Translations under genes and position numbers: made by a program | Part shown: piece by piece, positions 1 to 11,549 of the stretch | Layout of the letters: each line of letters opens with the position of its first letter | Position numbering within the stretch: the stretch's first letter is position 1 | Notes under the pieces: generated by a model | Seen by the model: only the letters and a program-made list of their open reading frames with translations | Told to the model about the DNA's origin: nothing | Database searches by the model: none | Origin: Chlamydoabsidia padenii | Taxonomy: Eukaryota > Mucoromycota > Mucoromycetes > Mucorales > Cunninghamellaceae | Assembly (NCBI GenBank): GCA_025330725.1 | Contig: JAIWND010000008.1 | Location: 558,001-622,000, forward strand | DNA: 64,000 nt | Reading direction: 5' to 3'

Positions 1-141
1 GACTTTTATCAAACTATAGGAATGGTGGACGAGGCCAATTTTAATGATATGAAGGAATGGTTGGATGCTTTGAAGAAGATTGTCCTGATCATACAAGCGA
101 TCTTTGATGCAAACCCTGATTATACCAAGCTTTTAGTATAA
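1..141 (+). CDS. 3' end of an unidentified protein-coding gene (partial)
   Basis: The frame starting at base 1 is open for 46 codons and ends with TAA at 139-141. It is rich in charged and hydrophobic residues (for example NDMKEWLDALKKIVLIIQ), which suggests an amphipathic helix at a C-terminus. The gene starts outside the window. I do not recognise the family. It is tail-to-tail with MTQ2, whose stop lies about 140 bp downstream. Confidence 0.5.
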   Translation, partial: DFYQTIGMVDEANFNDMKEWLDALKKIVLIIQAIFDANPDYTKLLV

Positions 142-282
142 TTTAGAGATAGCTTTATTACCTTGATCATCCCAATAAATGTTACCTTATACTAATCATA
201 TTCCCTCCAATTTTATTATAACATGTTTAACAAATGCCACTATTTTTAAATTCTATTTTAATCTAATCCAGTCTATTGTATT

Positions 283-1193
283 CTATCGATGAATCTTGAT
301 TATGTATTGTCGTTCCCGCCCAGCCCTTCGTTCCGATGCAATATGACATGAAAGACCCTGTTGTTTCAAGATATCCATCACTTCTAATGGTCGGTTTTCA
401 TGGATCAGCAAAAGATAAAAGATACCCTTTGGTGATAATAGATCCTATATATACATATGTGAGTATTCCCATCTCTATTTCATTCACTAGTCAACATTTA
501 CCGAGACAAGAGGAAGTAATTGATCAATCACTTCACGGCCATCCAAACCACCTGCCCAAGAAGCTTCTATTCCAAAACTACCCACTTCTTCAGAAGGAGT
601 CACCACATAGGGAGGATTGAAGCACAAGATATCCACTTTTTCATACAGTCGAGGAAGGAGTCCATCCACAAGGTTGGTTCGTACTGTGTCAATGTCCACT
701 TGATTCTTCGTACCGGTCTTTCGAGTGATCTGGCAGGCATGTTGGTTGAGATCAGTTGTCATATACACTAATAAATAAAAAAAGGTATTAGGACTTCTTT
801 TATATGTATATGCAAAAGGATGAGACAAGTTGACTTACCTGCTTGTTCGCCCAGTGTCTTTGCTAGGAAAGTCGTGACACAGCCAGATCCAGATCTATAC
901 ACAAAAGATTCAGTGAGCAAATGGAATCAACCATAGATAAAACAACATACCCTATTTCCAAACATATACTAGGTTGTAATGATTGTAGTTGTTTCTGATC
1001 TTGTTCCAAGGCATCTAATAGTAAAAAAGTATCCTCTTTGGGCAGATTTAAAATAAATAAATAAAAAGGTAGAGTTAATAAGATATTGGTATGTCATTTT
1101 TTTTTGTTAGTGCCATTCATTCTTACCTGCAGGTTCATACACCTTGTCAAAGTCTTGACTTGTTATATGAGAGAGATCAGGTGTTGGTATCAT
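283..1193 (-). CDS. MTQ2: eRF1 glutamine methyltransferase catalytic subunit (MTQ2/N6AMT1 family)
   Basis: This is an S-adenosylmethionine-dependent methyltransferase of the HemK type. The family methylates the GGQ glutamine of release factor eRF1 together with the partner TRM112. Five exons fit: 1127-1193, 951-1035, 839-894, 502-767 and 283-444. They sum to 636 nt (211 aa), and every junction is GT-AG. The joined protein starts MIPTPDLSHI and reads EPAEDTFLLLDALE, then LEIGSGSGCVTTFLA (the SAM-binding motif I), then CFNPPYV, which carries the catalytic NPPY. It ends near ERQYIIKIHR. Length and motif order match the family. A CCGATTTAA-type promoter motif lies about 75 bp upstream. A reading frame covering only 487-828 misses both ends of the protein. 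Confidence 0.93.
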
Positions 1194-1419
1194 TAAATTA
1201 AAAAGAGAGAAAAAGAGAGAGACGGAGAACAGGAAAAAAAACAGAGTGCTTTATTGATTTAAGCGCCGATTTAACATTTATGCAAAACGCCCCCCTTTAT
1301 TAACAGAATGGTAAAAAACTACATGTATATGGATATGTGGATGTCATGATATTAGATATTAGATATAATGGTGGGGCTAAAGTTTACCAGTCAGAGACAA
1401 GCTTTTCCAAGGTACACTA

Positions 1420-2179
1420 TCAAAACAAAAGAAGAGTTAGATCATGTGGTTTTCTTGATCCCTTTACCCTATTACATTTCTTACCATTACTATTGGCATA
1501 CTTCTTGTTGGGATCTGTTTCATCTTTGATTCCGTAAGGGTAGGGTTCACATTTTACATCGAGATTGAATACAAGCGCGTCCAAATCCGTGGGGCCATCG
1601 TCAATTATTTGTCATATTTATAAGTAATAGTATAGTCATGCTACCATTTCTATTTACCTGTCAAGTAGTCAAATATCTCTGGGGGATGTTATGATAGGTA
1701 CTAATCCTAATCGATGTGCAAACATACAACAACAACAACAAACGAGGAAGAGTGTTATAATTGTAGAAGCTTACGTAGAGTTCCAAGCATTGCTGATACC
1801 AGGGTGTTGCTGAGAATGATTGTCGCTAATTTCCTACTGTAAAAAAGCGATGTTAGTATTATGGAAAGGAACATTATTCGTCTTTTGTATATCCTACCAT
1901 ATTTACACTTGTAATTCTGTCGTGATTGGGTGGTTGGGTTGGATAGAGAGACCTATTATAAAGAAAAAGAAGAAAAGATGTTTTAGTTGTGCCAATCAAA
2001 CCACAAGTTACATACAACACATGGCATAAAAGTGAATTACCTTTTGACTAGTTGTTTCAGTGCGAGCCACCAAGTAAGAAAGTAACCAAACAATATAACC
2101 CCTTTACAACACTTGTTAGTAATTAACATGATTATTCTATATATACCTATTTTACTTGTTAGAGCACCTGTCCAGCCAT
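1420..2179 (-). CDS. Small multi-exon membrane protein, unidentified
   Basis: A spliced minus-strand model starts at ATG 2177-2179 (MAGQ, donor GTGCTC). It continues with an exon reading GVILFGYFLTWWLALKQLVK, a likely membrane helix. Next comes an exon reading RKLATIILSNTLVSAMLGTL and a mini-exon IFDYLT. The last exon contains DETDPNKKYANS and ends before TGA at 1420-1422. Phases agree at the first three junctions. The last acceptor is uncertain: no AG lies next to the long open stretch near 1600, so the acceptor is probably CAAAG near 1531. I do not recognise the family; it is probably an 80-110 aa organelle or ER membrane protein. Confidence 0.5.
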
Positions 2180-2306
2180 CACATTCGAGAGGACCCTGTG
2201 TGTAAGACAAGTATTGACTATGTAAAAGGTGATGTTTATTTGTTGAAGTGTAAATAAAATAAAAATAAATAAAAAAAAGGCGTCAAGCTATAAGAGATGT
2301 GTTGTT

Positions 2307-2718
2307 TTAGGTTGCTTTTTTGGTTTGTTTGGCTTTTTGTTTCGCAGAGGCATAGGTGAAGAAGCCCAAGATACCAATGATACCAACAACCAAGACAGCA
2401 AAGGGTAAGGTTACGGCGTATTCAAAGGCGGGGAAGTATTGTTGTAAAGAACTATCTTCATCGAGGAGAGGCTATACAGATTAATTAAAGAGATGAAATT
2501 AGTCAAAGTAATACTGGGTCCATCGATTAATCAAACCGTCCATTTACCATCACCAAGGCCCACAAGGTATAATAGATGAATATCACCCAAGCGATTCCAA
2601 ACGCAGCAGCACCGACTAATTTATCAGCACCTGTACTCTATACACATATATAAAAAGTGTATATTAAAAGTAGGTGTCATTGTAAAGTTATGATATCAAG
2701 CATGTGTGCACTTACCAT
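2307..2718 (-). CDS. DPM2: Dolichol-phosphate mannosyltransferase subunit 2 (DPM2)
   Basis: DPM2 is a small ER membrane protein that stabilises dolichol-phosphate mannose synthase and also associates with the GPI-GlcNAc transferase. Three exons give 258 nt (85 aa): 2716-2718, 2548-2637 and 2307-2471. The protein has two hydrophobic helices: GAAAFGIAWVIFIYYTLWAL, and FAVLVVGIIGILGFFTYASA followed by a lysine-rich tail (KQTKKAT). The middle stretch LLDEDSSLQQYFPAFEYAV corresponds to the loop of human DPM2. Exon 1 contributes only the start codon, because the intron follows directly after ATG. A CGGGATTT motif lies about 115 bp upstream (2833-2840). Confidence 0.9.
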
Positions 2719-2887
2719 CTTGTCAAATGATTGGGTTAATTTTAATTGGTAAAAGGAAAAAGGAGGAAAAAGAGACAGAGAGAGAGAGAAAAAAAATAAA
2801 ATAAGGGCAACTATTTATTCCCCGCCATTCGTCGGGATTTGGAAATTAGGATTTTTTATTTCATTCTTCATGCAGGTACGGGGTTTC

Positions 2888-3328
2888 TTATTTTATATCA
2901 TCCATATCAAAAACAAGTTGATGATTATCATGATTGTCCTCATCAGAAGAAGGTTCAGACAATGAAAAAGACCTATCTGAAGGGGGTGTCATGAACTCAT
3001 TGATCATGGTCAAAGGCCAGACAGGAGGAGGCTGATGAGGTACGCTCCCTACCTTAAACTCTGGTAGCGAATAAAGAGGAGCCAACACCGAGGATGTGTT
3101 ATAGGTTAAAGGTGGTGGACATGATTGTAATTGAGTGGTAGGTAAAGAATCACTTTGTTGGCGGCTACTTGGAATGGTAACGGGACGGACTGGTAAAGCA
3201 GCAGAGTCGAACGATGGCATGGATGCAGTAGGTATAGGTTTTCTATGTTTCTTCAAAGGAGGTTCTAGTTCTAGTAGTGGTGGAGAATGTGCATAAGAGC
3301 TATCTAGAGGATGTCTATTGTTATTCAT
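2888..3328 (-). CDS. Low-complexity proline/serine-rich protein, unidentified
   Basis: A single open frame starts at ATG 3326-3328 (MNNNRHPLDS) and ends at 2888. It codes for about 146 aa rich in Pro and Ser, with a basic patch LKKHRKP and an acidic tail ending VFDMDDIK. The frame is open upstream but has no earlier ATG. There are no transmembrane helices and no domain I recognise. The basic patch and acidic tail would suit a small nuclear regulator, but that is only a guess. A second weak minus-strand frame (3398-3622) lies just upstream and could be an additional 5' exon. Confidence 0.45.
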   Translation of the reverse strand: MNNNRHPLDSSYAHSPPLLELEPPLKKHRKPIPTASMPSFDSAALPVRPVTIPSSRQQSDSLPTTQLQSCPPPLTYNTSSVLAPLYSLPEFKVGSVPHQPPPVWPLTMINEFMTPPSDRSFSLSEPSSDEDNHDNHQLVFDMDDIK

Positions 3329-3622
3329 GATGACCCTAGACAAAAATTTCGTATGATTGAAAGAAAAAGAAAGAAGGAAAGAGTTGGACAAAAGTCCTCA
3401 ATTATATGTCATAAAGTCGCAGCACTTATTTCGATCACACTTGACACTACTCACCGTCGTCAACTTGTGATAGATAGGTGTGTTACACACACTTTGCTTG
3501 AACAAATTAGACATCTTTTTCATTGTCGGCGAAGCATGATCATCATCAGGTGAAGCTAAAAAAGAAGCAAACTTGATAATCGTCTGGTAAAAATAAGGAA
3601 GGATTCCTTTTCCCGACTCCAA

Positions 3623-4748
3623 TGATAGATTAAAATGCGGTGGAATGATGATTCATTCCCAATTCAGGACGACATCATTCACTTGATGATGTTTGTTCCT
3701 CCCACATGCCGCTTTCAACGATCGTTATCATGGGAACACAAACGTATCGAGTGATGCATCTTGGAACTTTATTGATTGTTCGTGGTAAAGAGGGCTCGTG
3801 CGTGAACGAATGCATCCCCTTTTTTTTGAAGGTGGCATGTCGGTAATTAAATTATTTGCACCCCTGAATAGAAAATAATCCATTTACGGTTTGGTAAAAC
3901 AAGTCTTTTGCAATAAAAAGTCTCTTCATATTACAATCATTGATTAAAGTGTTAATTGTACTTGAGTAAATGATTAATGTTCATTTACAATAGCTTTGAT
4001 AGTGAACATTTTAGAAAGAGCAGGATTTACATTTGAAACACCGATTGACCCGATTAATGCAACTATCCTTGCCTTATGTTTTGAAGTATGGCTATGATAA
4101 TAAATGTATCAAAAAGATAGCTAGCTATTCAGTTTTTTGAATTGTTAGGTTATAGTGCAGTTCTTCAGCTAGGAAGTTAAATAAGAGATGTAATTGCCTC
4201 GAGCGAGATTCGAAATTCTTAAATTGGGATGCGCGAGATTGAAAGTTGCATGAATAATTGCCGCCCTCTTCTACTGCCCCCCCCTTCACTCGTTAGAAAC
4301 ATGAACATCGTTTTCAAATTAGAGAATCACAAAGAGACAATGCGGTGTGTTACACAAATAGATGGTCATCCAAAAAGGCAAGACTAAAAATACGAACAAC
4401 GAAATGATCATTTCATTTTCTTCCAATAATATCAGTCTTTTCTCATTTTCATGAAGAGCATGGTGATTCCAATTCATTGTTTTCGATTAACAAGTGACAT
4501 GATCTATCTCAAGAAAGTGAGAGGATACTATTAAGGTAGCTATTGTAGGACAAAAAATAATCGGCCCCGTCGTACCTGAATAGAACTTAAAAAAAATCAA
4601 AAAGCAATAATTGCCTTTTCATTTCTTACTTTTTCCTTTTTTTTTTTTTTCACTTTCATCCTCATATCAACATATACTCATTCCTCTCCTTTTTTTTATT
4701 TATTTATTACTTGCCACTCACCACTCGAAAAGAGAATCAAACATACCA
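3623..4748. other. Intergenic region upstream of the KCH1-like gene
   Basis: No credible gene is seen. The stretch is AT-rich and contains pyrimidine runs near 4625-4700 just before the KCH1-like start, typical of a fungal core promoter. It holds one copy of the dispersed TTGCATGAA motif near 4234-4242 and a GGGATGCG-like variant nearby. Confidence 0.5.
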
Positions 4749-4989
4749 ATGGGACGTAAAAAAGCAAACCGTGCGAGTGAATTATTCAAATCGGGACCTA
4801 AATGGAAAAGGGAATTCGTACCTGACCACAAGTTTGATTATATTGATCTCACTGAATTCAGAACACGGAGCTGTTGGAACTATATACGTTACTTCACCAT
4901 GTATATCGCCATCATCATTTCCATTGCTGCTTATTGTGCTGATATTTGGAGTGCTTGCATTTTACTTATCTACAATGTAAGTAGGGCGA

Positions 4990-5028
<39 letters not shown>

Positions 5029-6451
5029 CATTTGGAAATATTAAAATCCCGATACTACTCGCCACTTTTATTTCTCACTTGCCACTTTTTTTTTTTTTCC
5101 ACTAGCAATGGTCCTTATCAAGTCCGCCACAGATCCCACTTTCTATTAGTAAATGGATTTTTGTTGCTTGTATTGCTCTGTCCTTTATCCTTCTGGCCTG
5201 GGATATTCGAAAAGCAAGAATGGTGATGGCATCAAGGGACATTTCTTATGCTGCTACAAATAACATTGTCTTTCGATATATGTCAGTCAAGAGCTATAAC
5301 TGCTTCTCTTTGTTTGTGAAGATTCAAAGTTCAAAGAAATTCAGTGATAGGGCGGCATTTTATGTCTTCTTTACTTTGAAAGGTAAGAGAGGGTGAATCC
5401 AGATTCAAATTCCGACACGGTAGATAAATTTAATCAACTCTTTCTTTTTCTTTTTTCTTCAGGTTGGAAGCGTCTTCTCTTTGCTCAAGGGCCACGTCAA
5501 ATCATTGCTGGTATCACTGTCTATGCTATTTTGAAAACAGCATGGACAAACGAACAAGGTAAATAGTATAGCATGACACTATTGTATGGAACTAACCATA
5601 CCACTTTTTCTCATTTTCACTCACAAGGTGGTTTCCAATTTGACAACAATATGGAAAAATATGGCAAGGATTGGCAACAGGTTATTGCTCTTTGTCTTAT
5701 GAGCTTCACTTGTCTCATTTGGATTGTTAGTATACTCAACCTGCTCTGTGCCATTTTGTTGTACATTCCCGTGTTTTGTCAAATTCAAGGCAATCTCAAG
5801 GAATACTGTTGTCACAAGATTGATAAACGAATCACCCAAGTACTGGAAAAACAACGGCGCAAACGTCTCCGGGACCAAGACAAAAAGGGGTATGGAAAGC
5901 ACTCGGATAATGGAAACAGCAATACAGCTAAACCAACACTACCGACCATGACGGACGACCTCTACAATGACAAACGACCTCTTCATGAAGACTATTATGA
6001 CTATCCTTCGGACATGACATATGTCATGAGTGAACCAGCTACACCGTATCAGCACCTGACACCTGCCATTCCTCCATCGGCCTACACTCAACCTTCACCT
6101 TATATTGGGTACGAAGAAGATTCACACCACAACGACTACTTTGATAATGCTTCGTACTACTCTTCCCAACCACCATTGAATCGATACAATACTATTAACA
6201 ACAACAAATCAAGTCCTGGTGGTGGTGGAAACTCTTACTATGGCCCATCATCACCCTACACACCTAATTCGGATACATCCACCATAGTATCCAGTCCATA
6301 CTCTACACAAGTGCGATCGCCTTTTATTAGTCAACACCAGCAGCAGCAACCCTATCAATCAGTGCCATCACCACTTTATCAATCTTCACAACCTATTCAA
6401 CAATCACCTTACTCTCATCACCCAAGTACTCGATCCACGACAAGACATTAG
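4749..6451 (+). CDS. Fungal KCH-family potassium channel protein (KCH1/PRM6-like)
   Basis: Four exons fit: 4749-4976, 5106-5382, 5463-5558 and 5628-6451. The protein begins MGRKKANRASELFKSGPKWK and has four to five membrane segments: YFTMYIAIIISIAAY, WIFVACIALSFILLAW, an FYVFFTLKGWKRLLFAQGPR region, and LIWIVSILNLLCAILLYIPV. This arrangement, with a charged cytoplasmic tail after the last helix, matches the fungal KCH family of low-affinity K+ importers at the plasma membrane. The tail (KRITQVLEKQRRKRLRDQDK, then long Pro/Ser/Gln/Tyr-rich sequence) is disordered and is probably a phosphorylation target. Intron 1 carries a run of about 35 T. An AATAAA lies at 6531-6536. The family call rests on recalled family features, not a search. 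Confidence 0.85.
4994..5028 (+). repeat. Poly-T run (about 35 nt) in intron 1 of the KCH1-like gene
   Basis: This is an uninterrupted T homopolymer directly after the intron 1 donor. It is one of several 22-42 nt A/T runs in the window, which lie in introns and intergenic DNA. Its length may vary between strains or be mis-assembled. Confidence 0.9.
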
Positions 6452-6895
6452 GAATAGGCCTTTATTGTATTCTTTATATTGTATTTTAAATAGTCCCTTT
6501 TACCCTCCCTTTTTTATATATTTTTAAACCAATAAAGTCGATTAACATAATATCATCTTTTATTTTAATATCCTGTATATTGGTGACAATGGTGTATATA
6601 ATCGGATGGATGGGTTCAGGGGCGAACAATGTAAATGTATATAGTATAGTATAAGATACGAAAAGTCATTTTATTATATACATATAGATGATGATTAATT
6701 AATTAATTAAGGACTATACTAGTAATATGCTAGTCTAAATTAAAAAATCTAGATCCCCTATATAATGTAATCCAATAAACACCAGTAATCAATGCATAAA
6801 CCAAGCAGAATCAGAGTGATAGTAAGGCATAATGTTGTGGTGTACCACTATGTAGATGTCGCCCTTGTCCAGTTTTCCCCACTCCCATTTTCCAT

Positions 6896-8685
6896 TCATT
6901 GTTTATAGTGCCGCTCCGATGATGCAAAATGATCCAACAAGTGAACAATATCAGGAAACACAATGTCTTCAATTCCAGTAGCCCAAATAAAGTCCAAATG
7001 TTCCCAAGGTTGAATGGATTTAATATAAGCCAATGGATGAGGTAGATCTGCCGATAAGACTTCAAAGTTGACAAGAGAATCCGATCCACCGTAAAACAGG
7101 GCGATGGGTGTGGTGATTTGCTTTGTTGGAAATTTCATAGGAATGTGGTCGGTCACACTGGAGGTTCGTTTATAAGGTAGTCGGCTAGGTATTTCATCAA
7201 ACATTTGGAATTGACCAGTACGTATAATTTGGAACCAATGCTAAAAAAAAAACAAGGATTAAATTCATGCAACTTCCCCCCCCCAGTACTTACCACCAAA
7301 GTCTTGACACTGGTCGGACTATACAAGTGTTGATAACTAACCAATTTCTGTTCAGGTGCCATGTTGTTGCCCGTCCATCCAAATAAGGAACCGACACACG
7401 CATCAATAATACGTACATACATAGTAGGACTCACCATCCGTTGCCACATCATCGCCAATTCCAATGGCATTTTCCGACCAAAGATGAGATATATAATAGA
7501 GGGAGCCGCCTTGACAAAGGAATCAATAAGAGGATGATGAAGACCTATAGGTGTAGTTGCAGGTGCGAGAGCAATAAAAAGATTGATCTTTTTGTTGAGA
7601 TCCTTGTTGATTGATAATGATGAGAATCCCAAAGCTGTACCTTGTGAAAATCCAATATAAGTTAAATCTTTCTGTCCAGTAGTTTCGAGTATATACTATT
7701 AAAAAGATAATAATAGAGTTAATCTCTTTTAATTCATTTGCCTATTACCATTACTTACATCCACAGTATCTGGCAAGTCATACATTGCCAATTCATTTAG
7801 TGAGAAGTTCCAAAAATTGATATTATTGGCATCCAATTTTAAATGAGTTTGACTGTACTTGTTACCCCGAGTATTACCCAACCAGACATCATAACCCAAA
7901 CTTGCCAATAATAATGGGAGATTACCATATTCATTTGTATTGCACATCCATATTTCAGATGACATTAAGAATCCATGATAGAGCAAGACAACAGGTTTCC
8001 CATCCTTTTTGCCTTCACTTGTGTCACTTTTGTCATATCCTCGGGTGAATCGATCCATACAATCAATAATGTTCATATCATTATCATTTAAAATAGGCTT
8101 TATGCTGTTTAAAATTTGTCTGTCATTGTCGCTTGATTTGATTGACGGGATCCGGTGAGCACATAACAAATAGTTGTCTTTTGTTGGAATCAAGTGTTGT
8201 TCATAGTCATATTGAGCCCTATTGTAAAAGTGTCACTATATTAGTACTACCAAATCTATTCTTTATCATTGAATCATAATTTACCAAAAGTTGATTATCT
8301 GTTCAAAGGAACCTGCATGTTCAAGTGAGTTGACAAGGGGTTTATGGTCAAGTTTTGATAACCATGGGAAACACCTACCAACAACAACAAAAAGGGAAAA
8401 GAAGAAGAAGAAGATTAGTTTAGTGTAGTATGTGCATAGTTAATTCCATACTTACGCAGATATATAAGAGTCGATGAGATCAATAACTACTTGTGGTAAG
8501 ATGCCAACGATGAGTCGAAGCAAGTTTTCAAATATGAAAAAGATAATCGTCAAAGCAATACTATTTATTAAAAAAAAAAAAGTTGGGTTAAAAGACTGTC
8601 AAGACATATTTAATAGTAGTAAAACTTTTTACTTTTGTGAATCACGAAATGACAGTCTGTCAAGAATAGGTATGGAAAGATACAT
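6896..8685 (-). CDS. Membrane-anchored acid lipase / steryl ester hydrolase (TGL1/YEH family)
   Basis: This is a spliced alpha/beta-hydrolase. The proposed first exon (8633-8685, MYLSIPILDRLSFRD) joins an exon with a membrane helix (IALTIIFFIFENLLRLIVGI). Then follows the acid-lipase entry RAQYDYEQH, a lid-side domain, YHGFLMSSEIW (oxyanion region) and LGYDVWLGNTRGNKYSQTH. The nucleophile elbow is YIGFSQGT, with catalytic Ser. The core ends with the DSLVNFE and EHLDFIWATG blocks, which hold the catalytic Asp and His. Yeast TGL1 and YEH1/YEH2 are lipid-droplet or plasma-membrane enzymes of the same layout that release sterols and fatty acids. The gene is head-to-head with GTB1 across 184 bp. 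One intron near 7264 contains a TTCATGCA copy of the dispersed palindrome. Confidence 0.86.
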
Positions 8686-8869
8686 TGTATAAAGTGAAAG
8701 AAAAGAATTTCATGTGAAACGCCAACCCCGCAAGCATTGTTCCCAGATTTTTCAAATCCCGCCTTACTGCCTGCCCGCCCGCCCGCCCCATTTTATTTAT
8801 AATTTTTGAATTCTCGTATTTATTCCCTCCCCCCTCTTCTTTCTTTTGAAATAGATACTTTATCAACTA
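8686..8869. promoter_or_regulatory. Bidirectional promoter between the lipase and GTB1
   Basis: Only 184 bp separate the two start codons. The interval contains the dispersed motif TTCAAATCCCGCC (8751-8763), a GC-rich tandem of GCCC/CCCG units (about 8769-8788), an AT-rich stretch resembling a TATA region (TTTATTTATAA) and a pyrimidine run before the GTB1 start. It presumably drives both genes. This is inference from layout. Confidence 0.6.
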
Positions 8870-11093
8870 ATGGTGGTCAGTCGATTACTTTGGACAGTAC
8901 CTTGTATCCTTGCTGCCTCTCAACTTGTGCAAGCATCAGTAAAGGGCGTCTCGCCTGAAAGTAAGTTAAAAAAAAAAAAAAAAAAGGCGGGGAGGAGGGT
9001 TGTATTAAAAAAAAAAAAAGATGAAAGGTACTCATTCATTCCTTGTGCTTATTGTAGAACTCGAACTTTATAGACCTGATAACAAACAACAATGGAAGTG
9101 TTTGGATGGATCCAAGACTATCTCCTTTGGTGCTATTAATGATGATTATTGCGACTGTCCTGATGGCTCTGATGAACCAGGTATGTTGTTATAAAAAGAA
9201 GAACACGTAAAAGACTGAAGGAATACTAATCCATTTGATTCAGGTACTTCGGCCTGTCCCAATGGCTACTACTATTGTGAAAACAAGGGACATTTACCAG
9301 CTTATATCAAGTCTTGGATGGTAAACGATGGTGTTTGTGGTAAGAAGATATATATTATTATCATACGCGCGCAAAAAATAAAATAAAACTTGACTCACCC
9401 TTCTTCTTGTAGATGAATCCTGTTGTGATGGCTCTGACGAATACAATGGTCTTAATAAATGTCCCAACAGATGTAAAGAAATGGCAGCTGAATATCAAAA
9501 GACACAAGCTGAAATCAATCGATTGACTAGTCAAGGTTATGCTATCAAGAAAAAACTAATTCAGGATGCGGAAGACTTGGTCCGGGGATGGCAAGAAGAA
9601 AAATCCAAGTATGAAGATGATTTGATAATCAAACGTGCCGAATTGGACAGATACCAACGTAAAGTATTCCCATCATCTTGAAACAATAGAATCACTTACT
9701 CTTCATGTTTATCATAGGGGAAGTCGATGTGATGGAAAAGGAATACCAACAACAATCTAGTAGTGACAAACATACACCACGATTCACCAATGGACAACCC
9801 AGTGCCCGACAAGAAATATTGGAGACCAGAGTCAAGCAACTTGGGGATGAAATTGATGTCCTTCTATCGATCCTCAGCGACATGAAACGGGATCATAATC
9901 ACAACTTCCATGACATGGCTGTCAAAACGGCTATTGCAGGTTACGATGAATTCTTGGTACGTTATGATCAGTTCCGTCAAGATATGGACAGCGTGGATGA
10001 AGAACTGGCTGATGAAGAGGAAGACAATGATGGTGATAACAATGAAGACAACTCGGAATCAACTGCAGAATCTGAAGGTAAAGGGGAAAATATCACCACA
10101 TCTATTATTATAATTCATATAACTCACTTTATATTCTTCTTTTTATATCAACTTACTACTTTCCTATTGGTTAATTCATCATTCTGTACTGAAATGTCAA
10201 CTTGATTGGTGGATCACATTCGCTTTATTTGTATTTATAGGTAAGCAACCTTCCACAATCTCCAAAAAAATAATGGGTAAATTGGACGGGATTCTTCCTT
10301 CCAGCTGGAAAGAACGTATCTTTTCGAATGATCAAGGGCAAAAGAAGGATGGTGATGATAGTAGTTCAGGTGGGGTGACGACTCTTTTTGGTTACTTGTA
10401 TATGGAAATACTCATTCTTCTTATTTTTATATAACATTAGAATTGGATCGAATTCGTCAATTGCGTGATACTGTGGATATGGATGTCAAGGCATTGGAAA
10501 CCAAAATCAAGGATGTCAATGAAAAACTAGCCTACGATTATGGGACTCAACATGAATGGCTCAAACTACAAGACACTTGTGTTGAAAAGGATGATGGCGA
10601 GTAAGTGATCCAGTACATCAAAAAAGGACTTGAACTAAAACAACACTATTTTTTCTTTTACCATAGATATGTCTACTCTTTATGTATTCTCGGTGGTGCT
10701 AGTCAAAAATCGCACAAGGATAATAGCAACATCAATTTAGGGTAAGACACATATACATCAACATTACATGCTTAATATCTGATTGTTTCCTCCATTTTTT
10801 ATATATATTCTAGTCACTTCGAAAAGTACGTTGGTGATGAAAATGGTGGTGACAACATCTACTTGCAACATGCTCACACTCATGGATTGCGTTGTTGGAA
10901 CGGCCCCGAACGAAGTGTGCGTGCAATCTTTGAATGTGGTGATGTTACTGAAATCTTGGACGTGATGGAACCCGAAAAGTGTGAATACCATTTCCGCCTA
11001 CGATCTCCTGCTGTTTGTCCTAACCCTGACGAAGGTACAGCTTCACCACTACCCAAGAAAAAGGTGGTCACTCATATCCACGAAGAACTCTAG
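8870..11093 (+). CDS. GTB1: Glucosidase II beta subunit (PRKCSH/GTB1)
   Basis: This is the regulatory, lectin-like subunit of ER glucosidase II, which trims glucose from N-glycans in calnexin-cycle quality control. Nine exons fit (first 8870-8960, last 10814-11093). The protein has a signal peptide ([17 protein letters not shown]) and two LDL-receptor-A-like Cys modules ([33 protein letters not shown]). An acidic coiled-coil segment follows ([13 protein letters not shown]). The C-terminal MRH mannose-binding domain reads [11 protein letters not shown], then [18 protein letters not shown], then [13 protein letters not shown]. It ends HEEL, an HDEL-like ER-retrieval signal. The catalytic alpha subunit is not in the window. 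The 3' end faces the perilipin 3' end. Confidence 0.94.
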
Positions 11094-11549
11094 TTTAGTT
11101 GATCAAATTAGTTTGGTCATTCTCTTATTAGCTAGTTTACTGTTGTTGTTATTTATAAATAAAGAAATACATTAGGCTACAAACTGGTATGTTTGCACCA
11201 ACTATCTTACATAATTGTCGTTGTTGCTGGGATACTTTATCTATTTAAAAAGTCAACGTCTGCATGAATTTCACAAATGTTTAAATCCCGACCAGAGTGC
11301 CAATGTGAGCAAAAAGACAATACCATGAATCATCATGAATATCCATTAATATTGGTATGTAAGCAATATTTATAATTAAGATGATGGACATTAAACAATT
11401 TTTTTATTTTTAAATGACATTGATCACAACAAGTTCTTTATTATAAAAGAGTAAAAAATATAAGACGGTAGATAAAAATAAAAATAGAGTATCACTTTAA
11501 CAAAGTGAGGGGAGAGTGGAATAGTATAGAAAAACCAAGATAAAGAGGC
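11094..11549. other. Intergenic, convergent 3' ends of GTB1 and perilipin
   Basis: No gene is seen. AATAAA-like signals serve GTB1 (near 11155-11164). One composite of the dispersed repeat is present: TGCATGAATT at 11261-11270 followed by TTAAATCCCG at 11281-11290. This copy is not in a promoter, because both neighbours end here. Confidence 0.7.

Noticed and set aside
487..828. MTQ2 as a single 113-residue frame starting MSHPFAYTYK
   Set aside because: The start falls in an intron and the end runs past a donor site; splicing restores the SAM-binding motif and the full C-terminus.
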